From the NCBI RefSeq assembly GCF_025345615.1, contig NZ_JAODWD010000007.1, positions 124,001 to 188,000 on the forward strand: a stretch of DNA of 64,000 nt. The letters are read 5' to 3'. Shown here piece by piece: positions 57,208 through 64,000 of this stretch (the first letter of the stretch is position 1; each line of letters begins with the position of its first letter). Position numbers and translations under genes: made by a program. The notes under the pieces were generated by a model, which worked only from the letters and a program-made list of their open reading frames with translations, was not told the origin of the DNA and searched no databases. Source of the stretch: Mycobacterium deserti (GTDB lineage: Bacteria; Actinomycetota; Actinomycetes; Mycobacteriales; Mycobacteriaceae).

Positions 57208-58260
57208 TTACTGGCCCGGGTGGAAGCTCACTTCCTGCGCCTTCACCGTGAAGTAGACCCGCTCCCCCGGCGTCACGCGCATCTCGGCGGCGGAGTCGGC
57301 AGTGATGTCGGCGGCGAGGCCGGGCGCCCCGTCGGGTTGCTCGTCGGCACGTACGCGGATCGTCGTGCCCCTGCTGTCGAGTTCGGCGACGGTCACCTCG
57401 ACGGTATTGCGCGGACTGCCGTGCGGCTTGTCCCGGTAGACCGCCACGGCGGCAGGCGCGAAAAGTGCCACAGCCGAGTCACCCGAACTGAGGTCGGCGT
57501 CCGGATTGCCGTGCCACACCTGGCCCCATTCGGTGGTCAGCACTCCGTCGGGGCCGGCGATGCCGCCAACCAGGTTCACCCCCGCGAAGCGCGCCCCGAA
57601 TCTGCTGCGAGGCCTTGCGAGAACTTCTGCTGCCGAACCGGTTTCGGCTACTTTCCCGGATTCCAGGACGACCACCCGGTCCGCAAGCGTCAGCACGTCC
57701 AGCACATCGTGGGTGATCAGCACGGCGGAGCGGCCGTCGCGGGCCAGTACGCGGCGAAGCACCTTGCGCACCGTCGTCGCGGCGGAGACGTCGAGCCCGG
57801 CCAGGGGCTCGTCGAGCAGCAGCACGTCAGGTTCGGCGGCCAGCGCGCGGGCCAGTGCGACGCGCTGAGCCTGGCCACCGGACAGCTGCCGCGGCATGCG
57901 GTCGGCCAGGTCCTCGGCGTCCACCTCGGCCAGCCAGTGCGCGGGCCTGCTGCTGCGCGGCGCGAATGCGACGTTGCGCGCCACCGTGAGATGGGGGAAC
58001 AACAGCGGGTCTTGCAGCATCAACCCGACCCTGCGGTCATGCGTCGCGACGTGGACGCCCTTCGAGGTGTCGGTCAACACGCGCTCGCCAACCCGCACAA
58101 CACCGCGGTCGGGCCGCACCGTACCGGCGACAACGTGCAGGGCGGTCGACTTGCCCGCCCCGTTCGGGCCCAGCACGGCCAGGACTTCGCCCGCGGCGAC
58201 GTCGAATTCGATGTCGACACCGCGGTGGTCCACCGCGGCGCGCACGCTGATGGCGCTCAC
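57208..58260 (-). CDS. modC: Molybdate ABC transporter ATPase ModC
   Basis: 350 residues from a GTG. It has Walker A GPNGAGKST, signature LSGGQAQRVALARALA, Walker B LLLDEPLAGLD, and a C-terminal TOBE/Mop domain (VEVTVAELDSRGTTIRVRAD) that binds oxyanion. It energises import through ModB. It starts 9 bases after the modB stop, so the two are one operon. The order next to apa matches M. tuberculosis Rv1859. Confidence 0.92.
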   Translation of the reverse strand: MSAISVRAAVDHRGVDIEFDVAAGEVLAVLGPNGAGKSTALHVVAGTVRPDRGVVRVGERVLTDTSKGVHVATHDRRVGLMLQDPLLFPHLTVARNVAFAPRSSRPAHWLAEVDAEDLADRMPRQLSGGQAQRVALARALAAEPDVLLLDEPLAGLDVSAATTVRKVLRRVLARDGRSAVLITHDVLDVLTLADRVVVLESGKVAETGSAAEVLARPRSRFGARFAGVNLVGGIAGPDGVLTTEWGQVWHGNPDADLSSGDSAVALFAPAAVAVYRDKPHGSPRNTVEVTVAELDSRGTTIRVRADEQPDGAPGLAADITADSAAEMRVTPGERVYFTVKAQEVSFHPGQ

Positions 58261-58269
58261 AGCCCGCCG

Positions 58270-59058
58270 CTACCAGGCACTCGAACCCCGCAGGCGCCGG
58301 GTGCCGAGCCCGACGACCACCACTGCGGCCACCGCGACCAGCAGCAGCGATAGGGCGACCGCCGCGTCGGCGTCACTCTCCCGCTGCAGGTAGATCTCCA
58401 GCGGCAACGTGCGGGTGACGCCTTCGCGGGAGCCCGCGAATGTGAGTGTGGCGCCGAACTCGCCCAGCGAGCGGGCAAACGCCAGCACCGCGCCGGAGAC
58501 CAACCCCGGCGCCAGGAGCGGCAGCGTCACCCGCCACCACACCGTGCTCGGCCGGGCACCGAGCGTCGCGGCGACGATCTCGTAGTCGGCGCCCGCGGTC
58601 CGTGCGGCCCCCTCGATCGCGATGACCAGGAACGGCAGCGACACGAACGTCTGGGCGAGCACCACCGCGGTCGTGGTGAACGCGATCTGTACACCTGCCG
58701 CGTCGAGGTAGCCCCCGATCAGGCCGAGCCGGCCGAACGCGTAGAGCAACGCGATGCCGCCGACCACCGGAGGCAGGACCAGCGGCAGCAGAATGAGCGG
58801 CCGGCCCCACCGCACCACTCGACTGTCGTTGCGCGCCAGCACCAGCGCCAGCGGCACGCCCACCACCAGACACAGTGCGGTGCTCGCGGCGGCGGTCTTG
58901 AGGCTCAGTTCCAACGCGGTCAGTGACGACTCGCTGGTGATGAGAGAGACGAATCGTCTCCAGTCGACCTTGGCCGCCACCGCGGCGAGCGGCACGACGA
59001 CGAAAAGCGCTCCGGCAGCGGCCGGAACGTAGATCCAGCGGGGCAAGCCGGCGGTCAC
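58270..59058 (-). CDS. modB: Molybdate ABC transporter permease ModB
   Basis: 262 residues with six membrane helices. The permease EAA loop reads EGAARTAGADYEIVAATLGA, then VTLPLLAPG, and LARSLGEFGATLTFAG-type segments are typical of ModB. GTG 59058 is favoured because TAGTGT lies 5 bases upstream and the length then matches the M. tuberculosis protein (about 264). ATG 59085 is also in frame. No modA lies beside it, although M. tuberculosis has one at this position. Confidence 0.88.
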   Translation of the reverse strand: MTAGLPRWIYVPAAAGALFVVVPLAAVAAKVDWRRFVSLITSESSLTALELSLKTAAASTALCLVVGVPLALVLARNDSRVVRWGRPLILLPLVLPPVVGGIALLYAFGRLGLIGGYLDAAGVQIAFTTTAVVLAQTFVSLPFLVIAIEGAARTAGADYEIVAATLGARPSTVWWRVTLPLLAPGLVSGAVLAFARSLGEFGATLTFAGSREGVTRTLPLEIYLQRESDADAAVALSLLLVAVAAVVVVGLGTRRLRGSSAW

Positions 59059-59196
59059 AGGAAACACTATGGCACCGTGTCCCATCGGTTGAGGTGGCGC
59101 GGGCGCGCCGAGTTTCGCGCCCTAGCTACTGTCCAGTAACATTGCGGCCATTGCGCCCACCCGCGCAGTTCAGGGTTGAACACAGGAGGTCATCCG

Positions 59197-59868
59197 ATGG
59201 ATGTGCTGGTCACCGGCGGCGACACCGACCTGGGACGCACGATCGCGGAAGGCTTCCGCGACGCGGGCCACAACGTCACCCTCGCGGGCGCGCGCCGCGA
59301 CGATCTCGAGGTCGCCGCGAAAGAACTCGACGTCGACGCGATCGTCTTCGACAACACCGACCCAGCCAGTCTTATCGACGCGCGCGGTCAATTCCCGCAC
59401 CACCTCGACACCATCGTCAATGTTCCCGCCCCGCGCTCGGATGCCGGCGACCCGCGCACCTACTCGCTGTCGGACCTCGCCGCGGCGTGGCGAAACGCGC
59501 TCGACGCAACGGTCGTATCGGCCGTCCTCACCGTGCAGATCCTCGGTGACCATCTGCGGTCGGGCGGTTCGATCGTCAACGTCGTGCCCGAGAACCCGAT
59601 GGAAGGCAGCGCGTCGGCGGCCATCAAGGCGGCGATGTCGGACTGGACGGCCGGTCAGGCCACTCACTTCGGTACCCGCGGAATCACCATGAACGCGGTC
59701 GCCTCGGGGCGCAGTGCGGAACCGGGTTACGACGGCCTGTCGCGTACTCCGCCCCCGGTCGCCGCCGAGATCGCCCGGCTCGCGGTGTTTTTGACCACGC
59801 CGGCCGCTCGCCACATCACCGGACAGACGCTGCACGTCAGCCACGGTGCACTGGCCAACTTCGGCTAG
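59197..59868 (+). CDS. SDR-fold protein lacking the catalytic Tyr (Rv1856c-like)
   Basis: 223 residues, start at ATG 59197 with an ideal AGGAGG 7 bases before it. It has the cofactor motif VTGGDTDLGRTIAEGF and the C-terminal SDR helix pattern (FLTTPAARHITGQTLHVSHG). Where classical SDRs have YxxxK, this reads SAAIK: the Lys is kept but the Tyr is Ser. M. tuberculosis Rv1856c, as I recall it, also lacks the Tyr, so the loss is not an accident here. A cofactor-binding or non-redox role is possible. Confidence 0.8.
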   Translation: MDVLVTGGDTDLGRTIAEGFRDAGHNVTLAGARRDDLEVAAKELDVDAIVFDNTDPASLIDARGQFPHHLDTIVNVPAPRSDAGDPRTYSLSDLAAAWRNALDATVVSAVLTVQILGDHLRSGGSIVNVVPENPMEGSASAAIKAAMSDWTAGQATHFGTRGITMNAVASGRSAEPGYDGLSRTPPPVAAEIARLAVFLTTPAARHITGQTLHVSHGALANFG

Positions 59869-59873
59869 ATCGC

Positions 59874-59879
59874 TAGGGT
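59874..59879 (+). promoter_or_regulatory. -10 box for the second LLM gene
   Basis: TAGGGT (TANNNT) ends 7 bases before GTG 59887, so a leaderless start is predicted. Confidence 0.42.
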
Positions 59880-59886
59880 CGGTGGA

Positions 59887-60816
59887 GTGACGATTCGACT
59901 CGGACTCCAGATCCCCAACTTCTCCTACGGCACCGGTGTCGCCGAGCTCTTCCCCACGGTCATCGCTCAGGCGCAGGAAGCCGAGACCGCAGGCTTCGAC
60001 TCGGTGTACGTGATGGACCACTTCTACCAACTGCCCGGACTCGGTACCCCGGACCAGCCGATGCTCGAGGCGTATACCGCTCTCGGCGGGCTGGCGACGG
60101 CGACCGAACGCGTGCAACTGGGCACGCTGGTCACCGGCAACACCTACCGCAATCCGACGCTGCTGGCCAAGGCCATCACCACGCTGGACGTGATGAGCCA
60201 GGGCCGGGCGATTCTCGGCATCGGCGCCGGTTGGTTCGAACTCGAACACGATCAGCTCGGCTACGAGTTCGGCACCTTCACCGACCGCTTCAACAAGCTC
60301 GGCGAAGCCCTGCAGATCATTCTTCCGATGCTCGCAGGTGAGCGGCCCACGGTCGACGGCAAGTACTACCGCACGAAGGAAGCGATGGCCAACCCGCGCT
60401 TCCGCGACCACATTCCGCTGATGATCGGCGGCAGCGGCGAGAAGAAGACCATCCCGCTGGCGGCCCGCCACTTCGACCACCTCAACATCATCACCGGCTT
60501 CGACGAGCTGTCCCGCAAGATCGACGTGGTCAAGCAGCGATGCGAGGAGATCGACCGCGACCCGGCCACTCTGGAAACGAGCATGTTGGTGATGGCGCTG
60601 ATCGACGAGAAGGCCACCGAGGACCTGATCCCCGACGATTTTAAGAACAGAGTCGTCTTCGGCGGCCCCGAGCAGATCGCCGAGCAGCTCTCGCAGAAGG
60701 TGCTCAGCGCGGGCGTCGACGGCGTCATCCTGAGCCCCATCACCAACATCGACGGCTACCACCCGGGCGGCATCACCGCGGTGGCCGAACACCTCAAGCC
60801 GGTCCTCGGCGTTTAA
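59887..60816 (+). CDS. LLM-class F420-dependent oxidoreductase (Rv1855c-like)
   Basis: 309 residues. The luciferase-like barrel starts IRLGLQIPNFSYG and has TAGFDSVYVMDHFYQLPGLG, LGTLVTGNTYRNPTLLAK and GRAILGIGAGWFELEHDQLG, typical of the mycobacterial F420 (Fgd-coupled) group. Substrate unknown. It lies between the Tyr-less SDR gene and ndh, as in M. tuberculosis. It begins 18 bases after the SDR stop, so it may be transcribed both from its own -10 and by read-through. Confidence 0.87.
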   Translation: MTIRLGLQIPNFSYGTGVAELFPTVIAQAQEAETAGFDSVYVMDHFYQLPGLGTPDQPMLEAYTALGGLATATERVQLGTLVTGNTYRNPTLLAKAITTLDVMSQGRAILGIGAGWFELEHDQLGYEFGTFTDRFNKLGEALQIILPMLAGERPTVDGKYYRTKEAMANPRFRDHIPLMIGGSGEKKTIPLAARHFDHLNIITGFDELSRKIDVVKQRCEEIDRDPATLETSMLVMALIDEKATEDLIPDDFKNRVVFGGPEQIAEQLSQKVLSAGVDGVILSPITNIDGYHPGGITAVAEHLKPVLGV

Positions 60817-60829
60817 TCCGGCCGCTGGC

Positions 60830-60843
60830 GTGGGATATCCCAC
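60830..60843. promoter_or_regulatory. 14-bp palindrome upstream of ndh
   Basis: GTGGGATATCCCAC is a perfect palindrome 83 bases before the ndh ATG and just after the LLM gene's stop. Its distance from any visible T-tract and its position in the ndh leader favour an operator. Binding protein unknown. Confidence 0.4.
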
Positions 60844-60926
60844 AGCAAACAGATTCGGCTAACGAAGGCCGAAAGACTACCGTGAGAGATGGAAACCTGC
60901 ACGTGTAGGCCGTCGAGGAGCCCAGA

Positions 60927-62300
60927 ATGAGCCATCCCGGTGCCACTGCAACGGATCGGCACAAAGTCGTCGTGATCGGGTCGGGTTTCGGCGGTTTGAC
61001 CGCGACCAAGGCCCTCAAGCGCGCCGACGTCGATGTCAAGATGATCGCCAAGACCACGCACCACCTGTTCCAGCCGCTGCTGTACCAAGTGGCCACCGGC
61101 ATCATCTCCTCGGGCGAGATCGCGCCGCCGACGCGCATGATTCTGCGCAAGCAGCGCAACGCCCAGGTGCTGCTCGGCGATGTGACCCACATCGACCTGG
61201 CGAATCAGTGCGTGACGTCGGAACTGCTCGGACACACCTACGTCACCCCGTACGACAGCCTGATCATTGCCGCGGGCGCCGGCCAGTCCTACTTCGGTAA
61301 CGACCACTTCGCCGAGTACGCCCCGGGTATGAAATCGATCGACGACGCGCTGGAACTGCGTGCACGCATCATGAGCGCGTTCGAACAGGCGGAGCGGTCC
61401 GGTGATCCCGCGCGGCGCGAGAAGCTGCTGACGTTCACCGTCGTCGGGGCCGGACCGACCGGCGTCGAAATGGCCGGACAGATCGCCGAACTCGCCGATC
61501 ACACCCTCAAAGGCACGTTCCGCCATATCGATTCGACAACCGCCCGCGTGATCCTGCTCGATGCCGCGCCTGCTGTGCTGCCGCCGATGGGCGAGAAGCT
61601 CGGCAAGAAAGCTCAGGCGAGGCTGGAGAAGATGGGCGTCGAGATCCAGCTCGGCGCGATGGTCACCGACGTGGACCGCAACGGCATCACGGTCAAGGAT
61701 TCCGACGGCTCGCTGCGGCGCATCGAGTGCGCCACCAAGGTGTGGTCGGCTGGCGTGTCGGCCAGCCCGCTGGGTCGCGACCTCGCCGCCCAGAGCGACG
61801 TCGAGATCGACCGTGCCGGACGGGTGAAGGTGCTCCCCGACCTATCGGTTCCCGGCCATCCGAATGTCTTCGTGGTCGGTGACATGGCCGCGGTCGAGGG
61901 CGTTCCCGGCATGGCGCAGGGCGCGATCCAGGGGGGCAAGTACGCCGCCAACGCCATCAAGGCCGAGCTGAAGGGCGCCGACCCCGCTGAACGCGAACCG
62001 TTCCAGTACTTCGACAAGGGGTCGATGGCCACGGTGTCGAGGTTCTCCGCGGTGGCCAAGATCGGCCCCGTCGAATTCGGCGGCTTCATCGCCTGGCTGG
62101 CCTGGCTGATGCTGCACCTGGTGTACCTGGTCGGGTTCCGCCGAAAGATCACCACGCTGTTGTCGTGGACAGTGACGTTCCTGTCCACCTCGCGGGGCAA
62201 CCTCTATATCACCGAGCAACAGGCCTACGCCCGCACCAGGATCGAGGAACTCGAAGAGATCGCCGCGGCCGTCCAGGACACCGAGAAGGCGGCCAGTTAA
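60927..62300 (+). CDS. ndh: Type II NADH:menaquinone dehydrogenase Ndh
   Basis: 457 residues. Two nucleotide motifs are visible: GSGFGGLTATKALKR for FAD and VVGAGPTGVEMAGQIAEL for NADH. The second FAD segment is VFVVGDMAAVEGVPGMAQGA. The C-terminal amphipathic helices (FIAWLAWLMLHLVYLVGF) dock on the membrane. It transfers electrons from NADH to menaquinone without pumping protons and is the main NADH oxidase of mycobacteria. It is the Rv1854c counterpart. The stop overlaps the ureD stop in TTAA. Confidence 0.95.
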   Translation: MSHPGATATDRHKVVVIGSGFGGLTATKALKRADVDVKMIAKTTHHLFQPLLYQVATGIISSGEIAPPTRMILRKQRNAQVLLGDVTHIDLANQCVTSELLGHTYVTPYDSLIIAAGAGQSYFGNDHFAEYAPGMKSIDDALELRARIMSAFEQAERSGDPARREKLLTFTVVGAGPTGVEMAGQIAELADHTLKGTFRHIDSTTARVILLDAAPAVLPPMGEKLGKKAQARLEKMGVEIQLGAMVTDVDRNGITVKDSDGSLRRIECATKVWSAGVSASPLGRDLAAQSDVEIDRAGRVKVLPDLSVPGHPNVFVVGDMAAVEGVPGMAQGAIQGGKYAANAIKAELKGADPAEREPFQYFDKGSMATVSRFSAVAKIGPVEFGGFIAWLAWLMLHLVYLVGFRRKITTLLSWTVTFLSTSRGNLYITEQQAYARTRIEELEEIAAAVQDTEKAAS

Positions 62301-62923
62301 AGGCGCTGGCCCTGCCACGTCGACAGGCATCCCCCGCCTGCCAGTGCCAAAACGGTGCCCGAGGTCTCGGCATGTGCCGCGGGGTAGTGCAATTCGCTGA
62401 CGCACGCCAGCGGCGCGTCGATTTCGTCGTCGGCCACCGATCCGCTGCCGAGTTCGATGCGATGCCGCAGCAGAGGTGCGCCGTCGATGTCGGCGTGCAG
62501 GGTTCCGGACCAGAATCCCTGTCGCTCACCGGATCTGCCGATCTGAATGCGCTCGCGCAGGCGGATCAGACCCGCGTCCGCGAGCTGAAGGCGGGTGGTC
62601 GTGAAATGCCGGGATGCCGCCGCAACGACCGTGGGCTCGGGGTCGAGGTCCAGCGCGCCCGCCACCTCCACGGTCCACACCGCGTGTGATTCGACGGTGA
62701 CCGCGCCGGGCAACGTCACCGTTGCCGCAGCCGAGCGCAGCCGCAGCCGCGCCCCCGACTCGACGATGACGCGCACGTGAATGGCATCCCCGCCAAGCGG
62801 TGTCGCGGCCGTCGAGACCAGATGCACCGTGTCGGGCTCGGTGCGGCGCGCCGCAAGGCCGCCGGACGACTCGATGCGCGGGTGTCGGCCGGCCGTGGCG
62901 ACGATGACGACGTCGGATCTCAA
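62297..62923 (-). CDS. ureD: Urease accessory protein UreD
   Basis: 208 residues when started at TTG 62923, whose TTGA overlaps the ureG stop. That is the length I recall for M. tuberculosis UreD. The beta-rich protein has TPLGGDAIHVRVIVESGARLR, with LRERIQIGRSGERQGFWSG nearer the C-terminus, as in the UreD/UreH family. It forms the UreD-F-G complex that delivers nickel to apo-urease. An ATG 33 bases upstream would overlap ureG further and is less likely. Urease structural genes should lie beyond the right end of the window. Confidence 0.88.
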   Translation of the reverse strand: MRSDVVIVATAGRHPRIESSGGLAARRTEPDTVHLVSTAATPLGGDAIHVRVIVESGARLRLRSAAATVTLPGAVTVESHAVWTVEVAGALDLDPEPTVVAAASRHFTTTRLQLADAGLIRLRERIQIGRSGERQGFWSGTLHADIDGAPLLRHRIELGSGSVADDEIDAPLACVSELHYPAAHAETSGTVLALAGGGCLSTWQGQRL

Positions 62924-63597
62924 GGCACCGCTACCCGCAGTTGCTCGCGGACCCACGACAACACGTCGGTGGCAGTGGGATCGTCGGTCAGCGAGATCAG
63001 CACGAACGGCCGCCCGTCACGCACCGCGGCGGCATCGCGGCGCATCACGTCGAGATCCGCTCCGACCAACGGCGCCAGGTCAGTCTTGTTGATCACCAGC
63101 AGATCCGAGTACGTCACCCCAGGCCCGCCCTTGCGCGGCACCTTGTCGCCGCCCGCGACGTCGACGACGAAGATCTGCACGTCCACCAAACCTGAGGAGA
63201 ACGTCGCGGTCAGGTTGTCGCCGCCGGACTCCACGAGGATGAGGTCGAGTCGGTCGTTGCCGGCGATGAGGTCGTCGATGGCATCCAGATTGGCGGTGAT
63301 GTCATCGCGGATCGCCGTGTGCGGACAGCCGCCGGTCTGCACCGCCGCGATGCGCGTGTCCGGCAGGACGGCGTGCCGCCGCAGGAAATCCGCGTCCTCG
63401 GTGGTGTAGATGTCGTTGGTCAGCACCGCGAGCGAGAGTTCGTCGCGCAGTTGCCGGCACAGGGCCGCGACCAGAGCGGTCTTGCCGGAGCCGACCGGCC
63501 CGCCGACGCCGATGCGCAGGGGTTCGCCCGGCGTGCGAACGCGTTTCGGACGTTCCGTATGGCGGTGTGGTTCTCCGTCGAGGAAATGCGGTGGCAT
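62920..63597 (-). CDS. ureG: Urease accessory GTPase UreG
   Basis: 225 residues. The His-rich N-terminus (MPPHFLDGEPHRHTERP) precedes the P-loop GGPVGSGKTALVAALC. The motif GGCPHTAIR carries the nickel-binding Cys-Pro-His, and the G4 specificity motif is VINKTDLAPLVGADL. It hydrolyses GTP to drive nickel insertion with UreD and UreF. AAAGGACC lies before the ATG. It starts 21 bases downstream of ureF and overlaps ureD, so it is the middle gene of the accessory operon. Confidence 0.95.
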   Translation of the reverse strand: MPPHFLDGEPHRHTERPKRVRTPGEPLRIGVGGPVGSGKTALVAALCRQLRDELSLAVLTNDIYTTEDADFLRRHAVLPDTRIAAVQTGGCPHTAIRDDITANLDAIDDLIAGNDRLDLILVESGGDNLTATFSSGLVDVQIFVVDVAGGDKVPRKGGPGVTYSDLLVINKTDLAPLVGADLDVMRRDAAAVRDGRPFVLISLTDDPTATDVLSWVREQLRVAVP

Positions 63598-63618
63598 GGT
63601 GGTCCTTTCGCCGAGACT

Positions 63619-64000
63619 TCAGGAAACGAAGAGAGGTCGCTCGCGTGCGGCGTGCCGTTGCGCGAGCACGTCGAGCAGCGGATCGGACAGGTCGGCCAGG
63701 TCCTTACCCGCTTCCGCGGCGGTCTGGTCGCACAGCGCGGACAGTTCGAACGTCAGGGCCGCGACGTCGCCGGGGTCGAGGGCCAACAACCGCTGGGCGG
63801 CCGTCGCCGAACCCGTCATCGTGGTGTAGACGACCGACAGCGCCGTCTGCTCGGGTGCCATCCCGGCTGCCGCGCCGACGGCGCCGCTCGCGCTGGCAAG
63901 GTGCGGTGCGGTGCCCAGCGCATCCCAGTCGGACTGCGGCCAGACGCGACGAGCGAGCCGCACCAGACCGCGGCCCTGTGCGCGCGAGGCCCTGCGTGCC
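63619..64000 (-). CDS. ureF: Urease accessory protein UreF (5' part outside the window)
   Basis: The frame is open to the right end, so the start lies beyond base 64000; about 126 C-terminal residues are visible. The helical segments ASASGAVGAAAGMAPEQTAL and DPGDVAALTFELSALCDQ match UreF. It bridges UreD and UreG during urease maturation. Confidence 0.85.
   Translation of the reverse strand, partial: ARRASRAQGRGLVRLARRVWPQSDWDALGTAPHLASASGAVGAAAGMAPEQTALSVVYTTMTGSATAAQRLLALDPGDVAALTFELSALCDQTAAEAGKDLADLSDPLLDVLAQRHAARERPLFVS

Noticed and set aside
59170..60843. A 557-codon minus-strand frame across the SDR and LLM genes.
   Set aside because: No recognisable motif and fully antisense to two genes with intact family signatures.
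1..64000. Insertion sequences, prophage, CRISPR, tRNA or rRNA genes.
   Set aside because: No transposase, integrase or phage protein, no regularly spaced repeats, and no intergenic gap with tRNA-like T-loop sequence was found.

Overview
The window is high-GC actinobacterial DNA and reads as the chromosome of a Mycobacterium, most likely a fast-growing Mycolicibacterium-type species. The marker genes are an antigen 85 mycolyltransferase (fbpC-like), the Ala/Pro-rich antigen apa, glnA3, bfrA, lldD2, adhA, ndh, modBC and a urease accessory block. Lon is present, although M. tuberculosis lacks it. From memory of the M. tuberculosis map, the order ureF-ureG-ureD-ndh-LLM-SDR-modB-modC-apa-adhA (63.9 to 54.4 kb) matches Rv1851 to Rv1862 inverted. 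The CoA-transferase/thiolase pair matches Rv1866/Rv1867, and glnA3-MFS-bfrA-PPOX matches Rv1878/1877/1876/1875. Other genes are interspersed. I see no insertion sequence, prophage, integrase, CRISPR array, tRNA or rRNA.

Layout. 0-14 kb: catabolic/oxidative genes (Baeyer-Villiger-type monooxygenase, cytochrome P450, FAD hydroxylase with divergent TetR, HAD phosphatase, a CREST-type membrane hydrolase, glycosyltransferase, exported dienelactone hydrolase, SDR, D-aminoacylase-type amidohydrolase, NTF2-fold proteins). 14-20 kb: glnA3, an AhpD-like protein under a KstR-type box, an MFS exporter with a winged-helix tail, and an iron module in which bfrA is divergent from a small operon ending in bacterioferritin-associated ferredoxin, with IdeR-type boxes between. 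20-25 kb: acyltransferase, enoyl-CoA hydratase/isomerase, PPOX and EthD-fold proteins, then a three-gene cobalt-enzyme operon that resembles thiocyanate hydrolase more than nitrile hydratase. 25-34 kb: FUSC transporter, KstR-boxed thioesterase, TetR/permease, TPR protein, deaminase and GH13 enzyme.

34-43 kb: a membrane class III cyclase homologue with degenerate active site, translationally coupled to an MscS channel with a degenerate cyclic-nucleotide domain, then lldD2, antigen 85, a strong terminator, and lon behind an HspR (HAIR) site. 43-54 kb: small DNA-repair-like and unknown genes, a lipoprotein, an acyl-CoA operon (LLM, fused CoA-transferase, thiolase), phosphoketolase, CPBP protease and a CGNR regulator with its divergent partner. 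54-64 kb: the conserved adhA-apa-modBC-ndh-urease block.

Two traits recur. Many genes have a TANNNT -10 box 5 to 8 bases before the start codon and no Shine-Dalgarno, which implies leaderless transcripts and settles several start codons. Convergent neighbours often overlap at their 3' ends. Family names, motif matches and comparisons with known genes rest on reading and memory; no searches were run.
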